A stretch of DNA of 64,000 nucleotides, from positions 1-64,000 of the forward strand of contig ML976700.1 of NCBI GenBank assembly GCA_010015655.1. The letters run 5' to 3'. Both the position numbers and the translations under genes were made by a program. Within the stretch, counting starts at the first letter, position 1. Every line of letters begins with the position of its first letter. The stretch is from Bimuria novae-zelandiae CBS 107.79. Lineage: Eukaryota > Ascomycota > Dothideomycetes > Pleosporales > Didymosphaeriaceae. Under the pieces are notes generated by a model. That model did not search any database. It saw only the letters and a list, made by a program, of their open reading frames with translations, and was not told where the DNA came from. This document shows positions 1-11,799 of this stretch, piece by piece.

Positions 1-3000
1 TAATCGGGTGATCCAACAAAACTCAGCCACTAAACAGTTACTCTCTACCGAATCAAATGCCTGCTTTGTCCCTAAATATTAAACTAACCTATCTATTAAC
101 GATCTATCAACCCTCTCACGCAATAATCTATTAACCTAACAGTTTCTAACGGAATCCTCGCTACCATGCACGATCCCTATTAATCCACCTACTAAAACGC
201 TATAATACTAGCATTCGCCGCCTACTACCTACTAATAACGCCCTTATCCGTTCTCCTCCCATCGATGGCACATCTCCTGCGGCACCCCGCACCAAAAACA
301 ACCTAAATACGGCTCGTACTAGATCTACTACTTTATCTTCTTAATTAGCTCCTTTGCCTGCTAGCTCTCTACCCGCTAATATTGCCAAATATCGTGTGCG
401 CTCTGTCTATTGCCTACACCCTTATATATCCCGCACTAATTTGCCTACTACGCTAACTAACTACGTAACTATTTTATACTAGCGTACGCTTCTTACTAGT
501 CCTGTATAAACCTCTACTATAGACCCCGTCGTGTCTACTCTTATTACTAGAACGTATGCTATACTACTTCCCTCTTAGTCTCCTTATCCCTCTTCCTTTC
601 TACTTTAACCACGTTTATCTCTTCTCTATTACTACTATCCTTATTACTACCCTCCTTGCTCTCCTCCTCTTTCGTCTCTTTACCTCCTTTATAAATATCG
701 TATTTCTCTTCCCCCTCTTTACACCCTACCCGCTCTACTTCTCTATAATTTAAATACCTACCTAATATCACCCGCCTGCACGTTGCCGCCTCGCCTTCTC
801 CTGCCAACGCTTGCACCAACGCATACTCCTTCTCCTCCTACTTATCTTTAGTCGCTCACTATGCCCCTTCCTACACGATTATAACCGCCTTGCTCCGTGC
901 CCCATCTCGTCCTGCCTGGCCACTCTCCTACGCGTAATCTAACACGGAAAACGGCCAATTAATGTGGACAATACACCAGATATTAGGAATATTAACGCCT
1001 ATCCCTAACACGCTCGTGGCTATAATAACCCGCTTACTACTTAATATAAAATCCTTTAACATACTTATCTTACTAACGGCGTCGTAGTAATACGCATAGC
1101 ACCCTAACTACTACGCTAACGCCTTAACCTTACGCACTAAATTACTATATATTACTACCTTACCCTGCCTATACTTGCGTAACTTCTACCGCACTACGCC
1201 TAATATTATCCCCTCTACCTCCTACTTCTTTACTACTCTTCCCACCTTAATTACCTAGTATGCCACGTTCGTCCGCGCCGTCTCTGCCTAGAACACCTTA
1301 ACCTAGTTAGTATTAAAATATATCTATTAGAATAACTTATCCTCTTCGCTAGGCGGCAACGTTACTATTAATAACACTATCTATGTTTCCGCGGCCACTA
1401 ACTTGCCTAACTACTATATCTACTTGCGGAATGTGTACCACCAATTTAACATAATATAGCACTTATTAATTATAATCTAGTCTAACTACCGTGTTACTCT
1501 TAAATAGTTTATAAATATAGTAAACCCTTGCGTGACAGCCAACTCAAGCATTACTAACACCACCGCGGCTACGTTGGGCAGGCACCGGCTCTCCCACGCT
1601 GCATATAATATCCCTAGCTTTCTACACCGCCGCATTATGTCGCCTCGTAATATAATTAACGGGACAATAATAATAGTCGTGCCGCCCTGCTTGGCCCACG
1701 CTAGTAATATAAATAACATGCTCTTACCTGCCCCTATTAGTATTACCACCACCACGGGGCTCTTTTTGCCCATAATAGCATTAATCGCCTCTCGCTGCAC
1801 GCTTTAAAATGTTACTATCTTACCTGCCATCCTCTGTAACTGCTTGGTAGTGTCCATCTTTCTTAACCTTCCCCACTAATCCATCCTGGCCTTATCTACC
1901 TTACTCTTAAACAGCACCCTCTTTCGCTTCCTGCACCTATTCTCCTCGCTACTATCTAGTAGAAACCCTAAAAATTAATGCCAATCCGTGCTTAATATCT
2001 AAAACTACTATTACCTATCTACTATTGCCCTAGCCTGCTCTATAATACCTTGTACGTATACTATACCCGCCACATGCGCCGTGTGCCTAGCCTATAAATT
2101 CGCTACCAACGCTTTCGTGTTCTCTTTATTCCATGCCTTGCTTTCGTCTCCTTTTTTTGGCTAAAACGCCGCGGACCCGCGTAAAAACTATTAACTAATA
2201 CTAATAGCAATCTCACGGTACGTGGTAATTATTAATAACTAGCCTAATCTAACGCTAGTCTTGCGTTTTAATACCTCTCGCAATTGGTCCGTCGTCTACT
2301 TACGCCCGTTGGGGTTGGCTGGCCATATATGCAACGAAATCGCCTCCTTCTTCTACACTATCGCCTCTATCCACTGCTAGAACGGCAACACCAGCCATAT
2401 ATAATATACTACTAACTCGCCCACCTCGCGCGGTAAATACTAGTGGATAATCTTAACGTTGCTGCTAACGGTATACCCTTTATAGTATTTCGTTATAAAT
2501 ACTACCTTGCTGTCCTCGACGAATATATTACAGTGGCCCCCTTTAACTATATTACTGTGCTGGATGCTCATGATCTCGGGCCCTCTGGCTGGCTACCCGC
2601 CCGTAATATGCATTAACGCGATTAACTTCTCCTTAAATATAACTACTTAGTCTATGTACCGCCTAACCTCTTACTAGTTAACGCCCGAACGAGTACCTAG
2701 CTTTATAAACTAGTCCCTAATCCGGGCATCCTGGCTAACCCGCTTATATAACTATTGCTCCCCGTTTACGGGCATGCGAGTGCGCTGGTCTTTTAAAAAA
2801 TTCTACCTTAATTACTTATTAGTTAGATTATCGCGTAAACTCTCCTACGGGATGCTGGGGACGGGCTTAGTAAACGGGCTATTACTAAATAATAAATCCT
2901 CTATTAATAACTACTAACTCTCCTCCCTTAACCCGTGCACCATGCTGCGGAACTAGGCCATAGTAAACTATAGCTCCTTATATAATAGCTCGTTCTGCCC

Positions 3001-4100
3001 TACCCACTCTACATGGCCGCGTGACGTCGTGTTGTAATAGATTTTTAGTCTATACGTTCGTAAATCCAATATCTACTACATGGGGCTGTGACTATCGCGT
3101 ATTATAAACCTGTCTATTATCTGCTAGACCTGCTGCAAACACCCTTTTGGCTGGCCCTATTACTGAGTGCTATCCCTATCGCTCTTATATGCGCTATTAC
3201 TATTTATGTCGTCTCCTACGAATGCATCTAACAATTCCAACGCCTACTACACTACTATAAACCAGGTAACCTTAATAACGGCTAATAAAATAGGCGGGTA
3301 CTGTTTGGCGCCCTTCTACCTGTCCTCCTTTACCCCTAATATGACTAATATATACACTAACGGGCTGTCGTACTCTTTGCAGGTAATAGACTGGCTTAAT
3401 AATGCAATGCAAAACGCTAAACACGATTTCTTAATACTTAATAACGCTTTACGCTTACCTATAATTCTAGCCTCCTTTGCCTTTTACTTAGCCTTTATCT
3501 CTCCCACCGCACTGTCTGCGTCGTCTGTTATTGCCTTATCTACACTATCGTTTCTGTCTCTTATCTCTTTTGTCTCTTTTTTCTCTTCCTCTTTTTTCTT
3601 CTCTTCCTCCTCTACCGCTCCTCCTGCTGCCTTTACTAACGCCTCCTACGCCTCGCGCTGCTACTAGGTAAACCGGTACGTGGGGCTCTTCCACGCGTGC
3701 GCTTGCTGTGTTTGCTAAAAAAATATTAATATCTACTTCCACGGCTGGGCATGGTTACTAACCGCCTTCTTATCTATATATAGCTATAATAGCGTAAACC
3801 ACGTTTAGTGCTTCTCTATCTAGATTACTTCTAATCGCACGAATATCCCCGTGCGGTGGATAACAGACGCCTGGCTAAACTATACTAACCTATCTATAGC
3901 CTCTTACATGGCGGCTGCCACGGGCTCCTCTTTAGCTTTAGGCTCTTCTACGCTTGCTAATAATTTGGGCTACTCTATGCTTACTAAATATAGTATCTAC
4001 CTAGTTTACTTTAACTATAGGTTTACCTTATCTCGCGCGCTGTCCTAGATTATTATCTTAGCCTACTTTTGCACGTTAGCCCACGCCTTATTTATATTTC
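1..4100 (-). pseudogene. Telomere-linked RecQ-type helicase with N-terminal tyrosine-recombinase-like domain (copy 1), RIP-degraded
   Basis: Read right to left. A charged K/R/E-rich linker (about 3545-3742) is followed by a YR-like domain: box I TGG-stop-PARGPEIMSI with its Arg at 2584-2586, a lysine strand (KYYKGY), box II ITTYREIAIS with Arg at 2215-2217, and ARHTAHVAGIVY with the candidate Tyr at 2056-2058. A superfamily-2 helicase follows: Walker A GAGKS at 1720-1734, Walker B at 1456-1467 reading NKCY where the family has DECH, and motif VI ESGQAGRDG near 898-930. A Cys-containing RecQ-like tail lies at 559-819. RIP-type stops interrupt it throughout and the DECH change would abolish ATP hydrolysis, so I call it dead. 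In the family such genes sit next to telomeres. The C-terminus may run past the window edge, and the N-terminal zinc finger expected in relatives is not clear here. Confidence 0.8.
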
Positions 4101-4699
4101 TACCAACGCTTGCCCACCCGGCCTCGCCGTCTACGGGTTCGGGGGTGGGTTTGGGTTAGTGGACCTCGAAATACTGCGAACCGGCGCCCTAGGCTAATAA
4201 TTGTTAGTAATAGACGCGCCTCTAACCCTAATTACTACGTAACTATATGCTTTGCTTCTCTAATCAACGTGGATGGCTACCTCTACCTATTAGTAACTAA
4301 CTATAAACATGGCGCTAATGGTTCTTTATAACGCGGAAACTTCGAACAATCTAATAACACTGGCCTAGGGCTAATTAGCACATTAATCCGTTTATATATA
4401 CTAGTAACTAGCTAATAGGTTTAATACTCTAACTAGGCACCTCTAGCTCGCCGGCATACTAGAGTAAACTAGCCTAGCTATTAAGCTTATCTACTACTAA
4501 CTGCGCTCGCGTGCGCCCAATACCCTAATAAATCCGCCATAAATAGTTACTTGCCTGGCTAGGCTAAACCCTGTACCTACACTCTTTGCATATCGCTAAT
4601 AAATACTTAGGTAAATATTCAAAATACTCGCTTGCGATACTACTTTTTACTATAATGGCGGGCTCGACGCTACTGCGAGTGGGTTCTAACAATAGGTCC
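4101..4699. other. Degraded DNA upstream of the helicase pseudogene
   Basis: TpA-rich sequence with scattered RIP-type stops on the minus strand. It probably contains the mutated start or N-terminal part of the helicase gene, because a few acidic/proline-rich stretches read open in minus frames around 4100-4200. I cannot place a start codon or a C2H2 finger. Nothing else recognisable. Confidence 0.35.
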
Positions 4700-4960
4700 C
4701 TATCGCACTATATAGCCTTTTTAACGCGTGGAATTCTTTGCGACTTAACGCGTCTTTGCTTATGCTACGCGTTAGTCTCTATTTCGGAGCTGCCTCCGGT
4801 GTCTAATCGCCGCCTTATTATATTTACCCTAACCCTAACGCGTAACCCTAACGCCTATAACTATATATTATTTAGTGCTGCAAATTGGCTGGGACGTGTA
4901 ACTTAGTGTGCTAAATCTGTCACTAAAATTTTAGGTTAATTGGACTACAGGAACCTATCG
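4700..4960 (-). repeat. Subtelomeric repeat, copy 1
   Basis: Read on the minus strand, this segment matches 45380-45540 continued by 57662-57760. Shared landmarks, in order, are an ACACGTCC / GCACGTCC block, an AATTTGCAG / AATTTACAG block, the telomere-like tract with a central ACGCG, and a GGCGGCGATTAGA block. Differences are mainly transitions. In this copy the repeat lies upstream of the helicase gene; in the other it lies downstream of the C2H2-YR gene. Confidence 0.65.
4825..4853 (-). repeat. Interstitial telomere-like tract
   Basis: On the minus strand it reads GTTAGGGTTACGCG followed by two further TTAGGG units. TTAGGG is the usual filamentous-fungal telomere repeat. The same tract, including the ACGCG interruption, recurs at 45496-45526, so it belongs to a dispersed repeat and was not formed by chance at this site. 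Confidence 0.75.
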
Positions 4961-5118
4961 ACATGTAGGGTTAACTATCTTTAATATACGGGCTACGTTC
5001 TTAGATATACATAGAAGAATTGGCCTAGCGCGGATATTCTATCCCTAACAAAACCAGGATCCTATTAACATGTAGGGCTATATGTTTATGCAGCCCTGGG
5101 TTAGCTATTTCCTGCGCA

Positions 5119-5775
5119 CTTATCTCTTACGCTAGTATAGTAGATAAAGCTTTTACCTTTACCTACTATCTAGTTAAGCACTATAAGTGCCGCGTAGTAG
5201 CTATATATATTAAGTATTGCTAGGTAATAGCCTTCTATAGACGTGCCTACGCTAATAAGATAGCTAAGCTAAAAGCGTAAGGCGTACCGCGCAGGGAATG
5301 TAATAATAAGGCTATTAATACGCTTATTTAGATAAGTGCGCCTAGTAGTACGCTAGATAGATTTACCTAAAGCACGTTAAGGCTACGCCTAAACTAAGCT
5401 ACTTAATAGTACTATACTACTAGGACCCTTAGCTAGGGCTTCCTATACCTAATTCCTAGTAATATTGCCCCTAAGTAGGTCGAGTAAACGCTGCGTGTGG
5501 GGGAGTAAGCACTCTAGCTAGAGGTAGTAAAGAAGGTAAATCCTAACATATATAAAGTAAGCTAGATACTTAGTGCGTGGCTAGGCGCGGACAGGATAGC
5601 AGGTAAACTAATTAATAGTAAAGAGAGGCTATCTATTAAGGCTGGCGTGCCCTTACTATTTACGCAGGCAGAGAAGGTTACTAATAATAAGGAGGAAAGT
5701 AAGGTTAGCGAGGATAATAAAGACGACGAGGGTAAAGGTAAAATTAAGCCTATATTAGCTTGCTTGCTACGCTAG
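5119..5775 (+). pseudogene. Unrecognised RIP-degraded ORF, convergent with the long minus-strand ORF
   Basis: One plus frame stays readable for about 219 codons and is broken only by TAA/TAG codons, the pattern RIP leaves in a coding frame. The middle part is basic (KHYKCRVVAIYIKYC, then YRRAYANKIAKLKA). The end is acidic and lysine-rich (SKVSEDNKDDEGKGKIK), followed by TAG. No ATG lies in frame just upstream, so this is either the last exon of a longer gene or a 5'-truncated relic. It runs tail-to-tail into the minus-strand ORF. I do not recognise the family. Confidence 0.45.
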
Positions 5776-5779
5776 CTAA

Positions 5780-8700
5780 GCCTAGTAAATATGTTTAAAC
5801 CTTAAAAGTAGCCTCTAATGGCATTACTTTCTTTTTAGGACGCACTTAGTTACTATTAGTAGATAGCATAAATATACTATTACTTACGCTAAACGCCTGC
5901 CTAACCTTAGCGCGCCCCTCGCTAGCCTACTAAAAGAAGTTAAGAATACGCTATAAGGGTATTACGCGCGCTACTTGCTTAGGGCTATTCTTATTTTATA
6001 TCTTTTTAATAACTATAGCGCCTTCTTTCTACGTAAACGCCACTATTAATCTATCTAGCTTATCTAAACTTAAGCCTCTAATTCTCTCTTATATTGCCAG
6101 CGTAGGAGGTATCTCTTACTCTTATACTAGTAGGAACCCCTTCGCGCCTGCGCTTGTCTGGCTAGTAATCTAGTACTCTGCTATCTTATTCACGCCCTGT
6201 ATGCGTAGTCCTTGCCGTTTACACGCCTTTATAAGCGCTATTGTCTCCTAGGCCCGATTATACGCACTTGCTCGGCCGGAATATTAATACGCTTAGTAGA
6301 CGAGACTGTAGACTATTTTAGGTAGTTTGTTAAATAGCAATCTAATCATGCTAGGGTTTATAAAGATAGCTAAAAACTATATTATTTCCCTTATAAGCCT
6401 TTCGTGCGGCTTTCTTTTGTCGACATAATTAGCGACTTATTTAATAAATAGGGCAGGATCTAATACGTTAGGCAGATAAGGTAAAAAAACTTATCTAGCC
6501 ACCTATTCGCGAGCTAGTAGCCTAGCTGGCTCTTTATAAATTTAAAGCTCTTTTATAGAATTAAATAAAAGGGCTTAACTCCTTATCCTGCGCGCTCTAG
6601 CTCGTTATCCTATAAAAAGAGAAATTCTAATAGCTTATTAACTACTAAGAAGCGTATCTTATTACTAGTAATAATATATAGCGGCGTAACCACGCCTTTA
6701 TTAGTAAATATGCGTTTTATTTCTTTATAGTAAAACGCCACGTTGCCATTCTGCTTTAGCGTAACAGCTAATAGCTCTAGGCGGCTCTTATGGGCGGCGA
6801 GTATGGCCGCCCAAATATTAGTATTAAACTACTTTAGGTAAAGGACGTGTAGATACTCTAACTAGGTTTAAAGTAGTAGGGGGTGCTATAGGACGTAGTG
6901 CTGCTAAAACTATCCCGTTGCCTAGTTAAACTAGATAAACACGTTTTGTAGGTCCTTAACCACTCGCTACTTACGCTTGTACTCGGCATACATTAGTAAG
7001 TTTTTAATAAGTATGTTATTACCATGCAGTAAAAGTAACCGCCTAATTATTTAGCTAAACTTAGGCAGGAACTAGCTAATACTGCACTTCTCTAGCGTCT
7101 CCTACATGCTAAGGCCCTTTTTTATAATAAGATTCTGCCCGCGCCTTTATTCCTAGTAATTCTTATATAATAGCGACTCTCTTGCTAGTAAATTACTATC
7201 GTAGCAAAAGTAAAGCGCTCGTAGCGTAATTACTATAACTATAGTCTTAGGTAGTAAGTAGGTTCTAGTAGTGTGCGTAAGCGTGTGCTTAAATAGAAAA
7301 TAGTACTTATTAATCTAGGCGTAGAGAAAGCTAAACAGCTCTAGTAAGGGGATAATATAGTAAGAAAGGGGCTAGTTAGCGTTGTTAATACTATTATTAT
7401 AAAGATCCTACTCACGCCATTACTCGTAGATCTTATCTATTATAGTAAAAGAAACTCTATGCTCCTCCTAGATCTTATATAATTTCCGCTAGTTATCTCT
7501 AAGGTTAGAAAATGCACGGCCCTTACTATGTAAATAGGCGCCCTTATAGACATTCTCTAAGAAGGTCGCGCCCCTACCCTGCTACTATAGCAATTAGACG
7601 TAGCCAGAATCTAGCGCCAGATTCTCCACTGCCTAGTTATTAAACACGTATACCTTAGAATTATTAAATAGCGTTTTAATATTAGCGTAAAACTATAAAT
7701 AAACTAACCTATCTATGTTTTCCTGCCCGCGCGGCACGCTAGATAGTGTCTGGCCTATTAAGTCTCTTATCGTAGCCTATAGGTAAGTTATTACGCGAGG
7801 ACTCCCTTTTACGCGCTTATTATTTTTTAGTAGCTTTACGCGCGTGCAAGCGTACGACTCTAGGTAGCACTACTTTTAGAAATACGTCTTTACCTTAAAT
7901 TTATCTAGAATAGCGTTATACAGGTAAGCGTAGTCCTTGGATGTAATTGTCTTAGCGATATCTATAAAGGTCCTATCTTGGCTATAGAACTACGAGTAAG
8001 TAGCCTTTGCCTAAGCATCCTCCTAGCGCCTATACGTAATAGTTAGGTTATTTATTATATACGCTAGCTTAGTGTTCTTCGCGTGCATAAACAGGGTAGT
8101 ATTATTAAAGCGATCTAAGCTAGGGCTTTTAGTAATCTAGTTAAGGATAGTAGTCTATAGTAGATTAAGGTACTAGTGCTATAGCCTATACTCTAAGAGC
8201 TGCTCCCGCGCGCTCTCTTTTCGCTTTAATATTTCTACTAACGCCGCAGTAATGCTCTTACTAGCTTTATCCTTAAAGGCAGGAAGGTATAACGCTAAGA
8301 TTAAGTTATTTACTATCTTACCTATAGCTAGGAGTAGTATAGTGTTTAGCTAAAGTTACTAGTCTTGCTTGCTCAGGTAGGTAGTGTGCTTATACTGGCT
8401 TTTAAGGTAGAGCTCTAGGAAGAAAATAAATAGTAGTAGGGACTTAGTGCTACCTGTAACCAAGCTAAAGTAGTAATAAGGGATCTTATATAATAATAGG
8501 CTTTTTATTACTAGGTTACCGCGACTATTATACGCTAACACTATAAGACTAAAATATATATCCGCGTCTAGGTTCAGGACGGGATGCGCCTAAGAATACT
8601 AGTTAATACCGTTCTAGGCAAACGCTAGGCTGCTAGGAAAGCAGTAGATACTATCTATATTAAACCTAATCTTAGTAGTACGTTCTTTTCTACTACTATT

Positions 8701-10224
8701 ATAGTGCTATTGCAGGCACAGGTTACGGGGTAGTTTCTTATTTAGGGTACTAATATCTTTAGGAAAAGCTCTAGGACTTGTGCCCTCGAACGTAGCCTTT
8801 AGATCTAAGCCTTTAAGTAGAGTAAAGGGCTTTATTAGCTTAGGGTTACTAAGTATATCTAGAAGAGGCGTTTCCCTATTATATACTCCGCGAAGTAGGT
8901 GCATCACCTCCTTAAATAATAAGTATATAGAGTGTATATTAAGGCGCTAATAATGTTACTTATAGAGTCTATTCGCCTCTACATGCTCCTTGTAGGTATA
9001 GCCCTAGAAGTTCCGTAGCTACTTAGCGAGTTTATAGGTGGTTTGCTTAGTGGGTAGCGTAAGTAGACTACTTATTCTAGATATTAATTACACTAGTAAC
9101 GGTACTTAGGTAGTACTTAGGCTAGGCATAGTACTAGTGCAGGCAAATAATAAAGAAGATATAGTAGCTAGTGTTTATTACGTAGCTAGCTAAGGGGTGT
9201 TACTATTGCTAGATAGCTGTGGCAGGCGAGGTGTACTATAATTAGTTAATAGGGGTAGTGGTGGTAGTAGAGGAGTATAATAGCTAGGGGATAGTTACGC
9301 TAGCTATAATATATTATAATTCTTAGATAGTTATCTAGATACAGGTCTAACCTAAGACAGTAGTGTGTTACTCTAGGCTAGGAAGGTCTTACGTTGGCCA
9401 CTTAACTAAGCTAAAGAGACACTACGCTGGCTAGGTATTCGTAGGCTATTTAGCGCCTCTAGAGAAGCGTTAGCAGCTCTTACTAGAGTAGGTATTAATA
9501 TATACCTAATACTATAAGTGTTCGTAATAGGGGGTGCTCCCGCGATAGCCAGCTTCTTAGTAATAGGCGCTGTAGATAATCGCTGTAGGTTACTACTCTT
9601 AATAGCGTAACGCTAGCCTACTATATTATAAATACTATTACTATTTACTTCTACTAGCTTTTCTATGTTCCCTAGGTACGCTAGAACTATATCTATGCTT
9701 ATACGTACTTGCATAGCTCTAGCCTATATCTTAAGTAGAATACTAGTAGTTCTTGTATCTCTGCCCTTTATCTATTACAGTATACGTTTTTCGTACTTAA
9801 TACGCTCGTTTGCCTGTTCCCTATTACTCGCTTAGAGTTAACTAATAACTATTACGGCCTCTACGTTATCTACTACTAGCGATGTAAGAGGACATGCAGG
9901 TCTATATACATCCTTACCTTTTAGTAACTTATCTAGCTAGATAAAAGGGTCGCGAGGGATAGGAACGTTAGCGCTAGTTTAAAAACTAAGGTCTAGGTAG
10001 GTAGTAGTAGAAGTGCCTAGAAGTGTAGGCTCGTAGTAGATAAAATTAGGATAAGCTACGCGCTAAAAAGAACAAGTCTTCTAGCGTAAGTAATTTTTAT
10101 ATTTACGCCTCTACTTTACCTTAGCCTTAGCTTTAGTAGTAGTATATTTTAGTAGTCTTCCTCCTGGCATCCTATAAGCTTTATAATTTACATAATTAAT
10201 AGAGACGCGTTGCGTTAAAGACAT
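5780..10224 (-). pseudogene. Unrecognised long ORF of about 1,480 codons, RIP-degraded
   Basis: From an ATG at 10224 a single minus-strand frame can be followed to about 5780. Blocks checked at 8907, 8541, 7539 and 6690 are all in that frame (codons 440, 562, 896 and 1179), so I see no frameshift in about 4.4 kb, only many TAG/TAA codons. Two unbroken stretches survive at 8707-8907 and 8359-8541. The deduced protein has a basic, Ser/Thr-rich N-terminus, a long mixed middle with conserved-looking blocks (YKEHVEANRLYKQHYQRL; EEHRVSFTIIDKIYEQ) and a very basic C-terminus. I see no catalytic motif I can name. RIP acts on repeated DNA, so this is, or was, a multicopy gene or transposon protein. 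It resembles long uncharacterised ascomycete repeat-associated proteins, but I cannot name the family. Confidence 0.6.
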
Positions 10225-10329
10225 CCTAGAAGAATAGCTTAGCGTATTAGGTTAATAACTTAACTTAGTTTAGCGCCGTTACCTTACGCACTATGTTAAA
10301 TTAGCTTATATATACTAAGTAGAATTCTA

Positions 10330-10665
10330 GTAGTCTTACATTTCTATTTTTTATTTATTATAGTATATATTATTTATACTTAACGCGTTTATTTATCTGT
10401 TCCCTATCACTTGTTTAAAGTTGGCTTATAACTACTATAGCCTCCACATCGTCTACTACTAGTAATTTAAGAGGAAATAGTAATCTATCTATATCCTTGC
10501 CCGCGACTAACTCCTCTGCCTAGATAAGAGGGTCGTAAGGATAGGAATATTAGCGAAGATATATCGCGTTAGAGATATTTCTTAAGAGAAGGAAGAGCTT
10601 TAGTATATTAAGTTAATAACTTAACTTAGTTTAGCGCCGTCGCTTCTCGCGCCTTACTAAATCAG
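10330..10665 (-). repeat. Partial duplication of the 5' part of the long ORF
   Basis: 10366-10550 matches 9780-9960, and 10590-10664 matches 10226-10305 (the block AATAACTTAACTTAGTTTAG occurs in both). The stretch between the two matches in the original, about 9980-10225, is missing here. The copy is more strongly TpA-mutated than the original. It looks like a tandem partial copy of the ORF start with an internal deletion. Confidence 0.6.
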
Positions 10666-11454
10666 GTTTCTACCCCATAACTATACCACTTTCAACACGA
10701 ATAACTCCATAACCACAGCCCTAATAAATAATTAGAAGAGTACATCCGACTCGCGCACGTAAACCCTATTATTTAGAACCTTAAAATAAGAAATCTATTT
10801 CTCGAAATTTCCTAACCCTACCCATATATTCTACCTTCATTTAACTCTTAAAAAAACCTTTTTCTATACCTTTTTATAATTCTAACCTTGATTTTTATAA
10901 TCCTAGCTCTATTATTACTTATAACGTTAACTTTTCTCCTATATTATTTCAACACTGTTCTTTCTATTATCTTAATTCCATAAATTCTTATAGTCCTTAT
11001 TAAATCCTTTTATACAAGCCTAACTTTATAAATAATATCTATTTTATACTTTTTATATTTATAAAGCTAATATTATAATATATTTTAAATATTTACTCTT
11101 TAATGTTTTTAATACTTATCCGCTATATTTCTTTAATACTAAATTAATACTATTAATAACCCTAAACACCTAATTTATTACTATTCTAATCCTTTCCTTT
11201 TTTTTTCATTTTACCTTTTAATATTTTATAACTTTAATTTTATTATATTGCTCTCATAAATCCTGTTTATAATAAACTTATTAATTCTTTCTTGCTTATA
11301 ATTTATAATACTCAAAATTTTAATTTTTCATTCCTATTTATATTATAAATTACAATTACTCCATTAGTTTCCTCGTGTATTCTTAAAAAAATATTAATTT
11401 ATAATTAAGTTTCCTTTTGTTACCACTTATATTGTATACGCTAATTTTTCTTAT
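10666..11454 (-). pseudogene. AT-rich relic ORF, downstream part (split by a Copia insertion)
   Basis: Very AT-rich DNA. Minus-strand frames between RIP-type stops are lysine/isoleucine-rich and partly open, ending near a GC-richer block at 10670-10760. Before the insertion of the Copia element at 11455-17726 it was continuous with 17732-18182, as the CTTAT duplication shows. I recognise no domain. Confidence 0.35.
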
Positions 11455-11715
11455 TATTGGATAGGCTCTCACTAGTGAAAGGAAAGGAACTAAAAACGGA
11501 TTATATTTAAAGATTAATTATTAATTGTTCGTTCTATCTACTAAGGAGCGAAGTACATCGCGGGGTATAGAAGCTAGTCCCATATGGGGCTCGCTCCACA
11601 CATGTAGTGTTTCGCAACACGATAGAGGTCTTGATAACTATTAACGGGATGCTCGCTCCTCTACACACGCATTTCTTGTGACACGCCTAAGGCCTTTAAG
11701 ATTGTTAATCCAACA
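11455..11715 (-). repeat. 3' LTR of Copia-E
   Basis: 261 bp, nearly identical to 17466-17726. The differences I compared are all transitions, the first base pairs of the left end included (TG to TA). Confidence 0.93.
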
Positions 11716-11799
11716 CTAGAAGTCTTTTCTTTCTCGATATTAATTATATATATAAAGGATCGAATATTTAAACTCGAATGCGCTAGGCAGAGATCGTAG

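Noticed and set aside
1532..1807. Open plus frame of 91 codons
   Set aside because: Exactly opposite the Walker A region of the minus-strand helicase, which has clear motifs.
3167..3667. Open plus frame of 166 codons
   Set aside because: Antisense to the charged linker of the helicase pseudogene; Ser/Phe-rich sequence arises as the complement of Glu/Lys/Arg codons.
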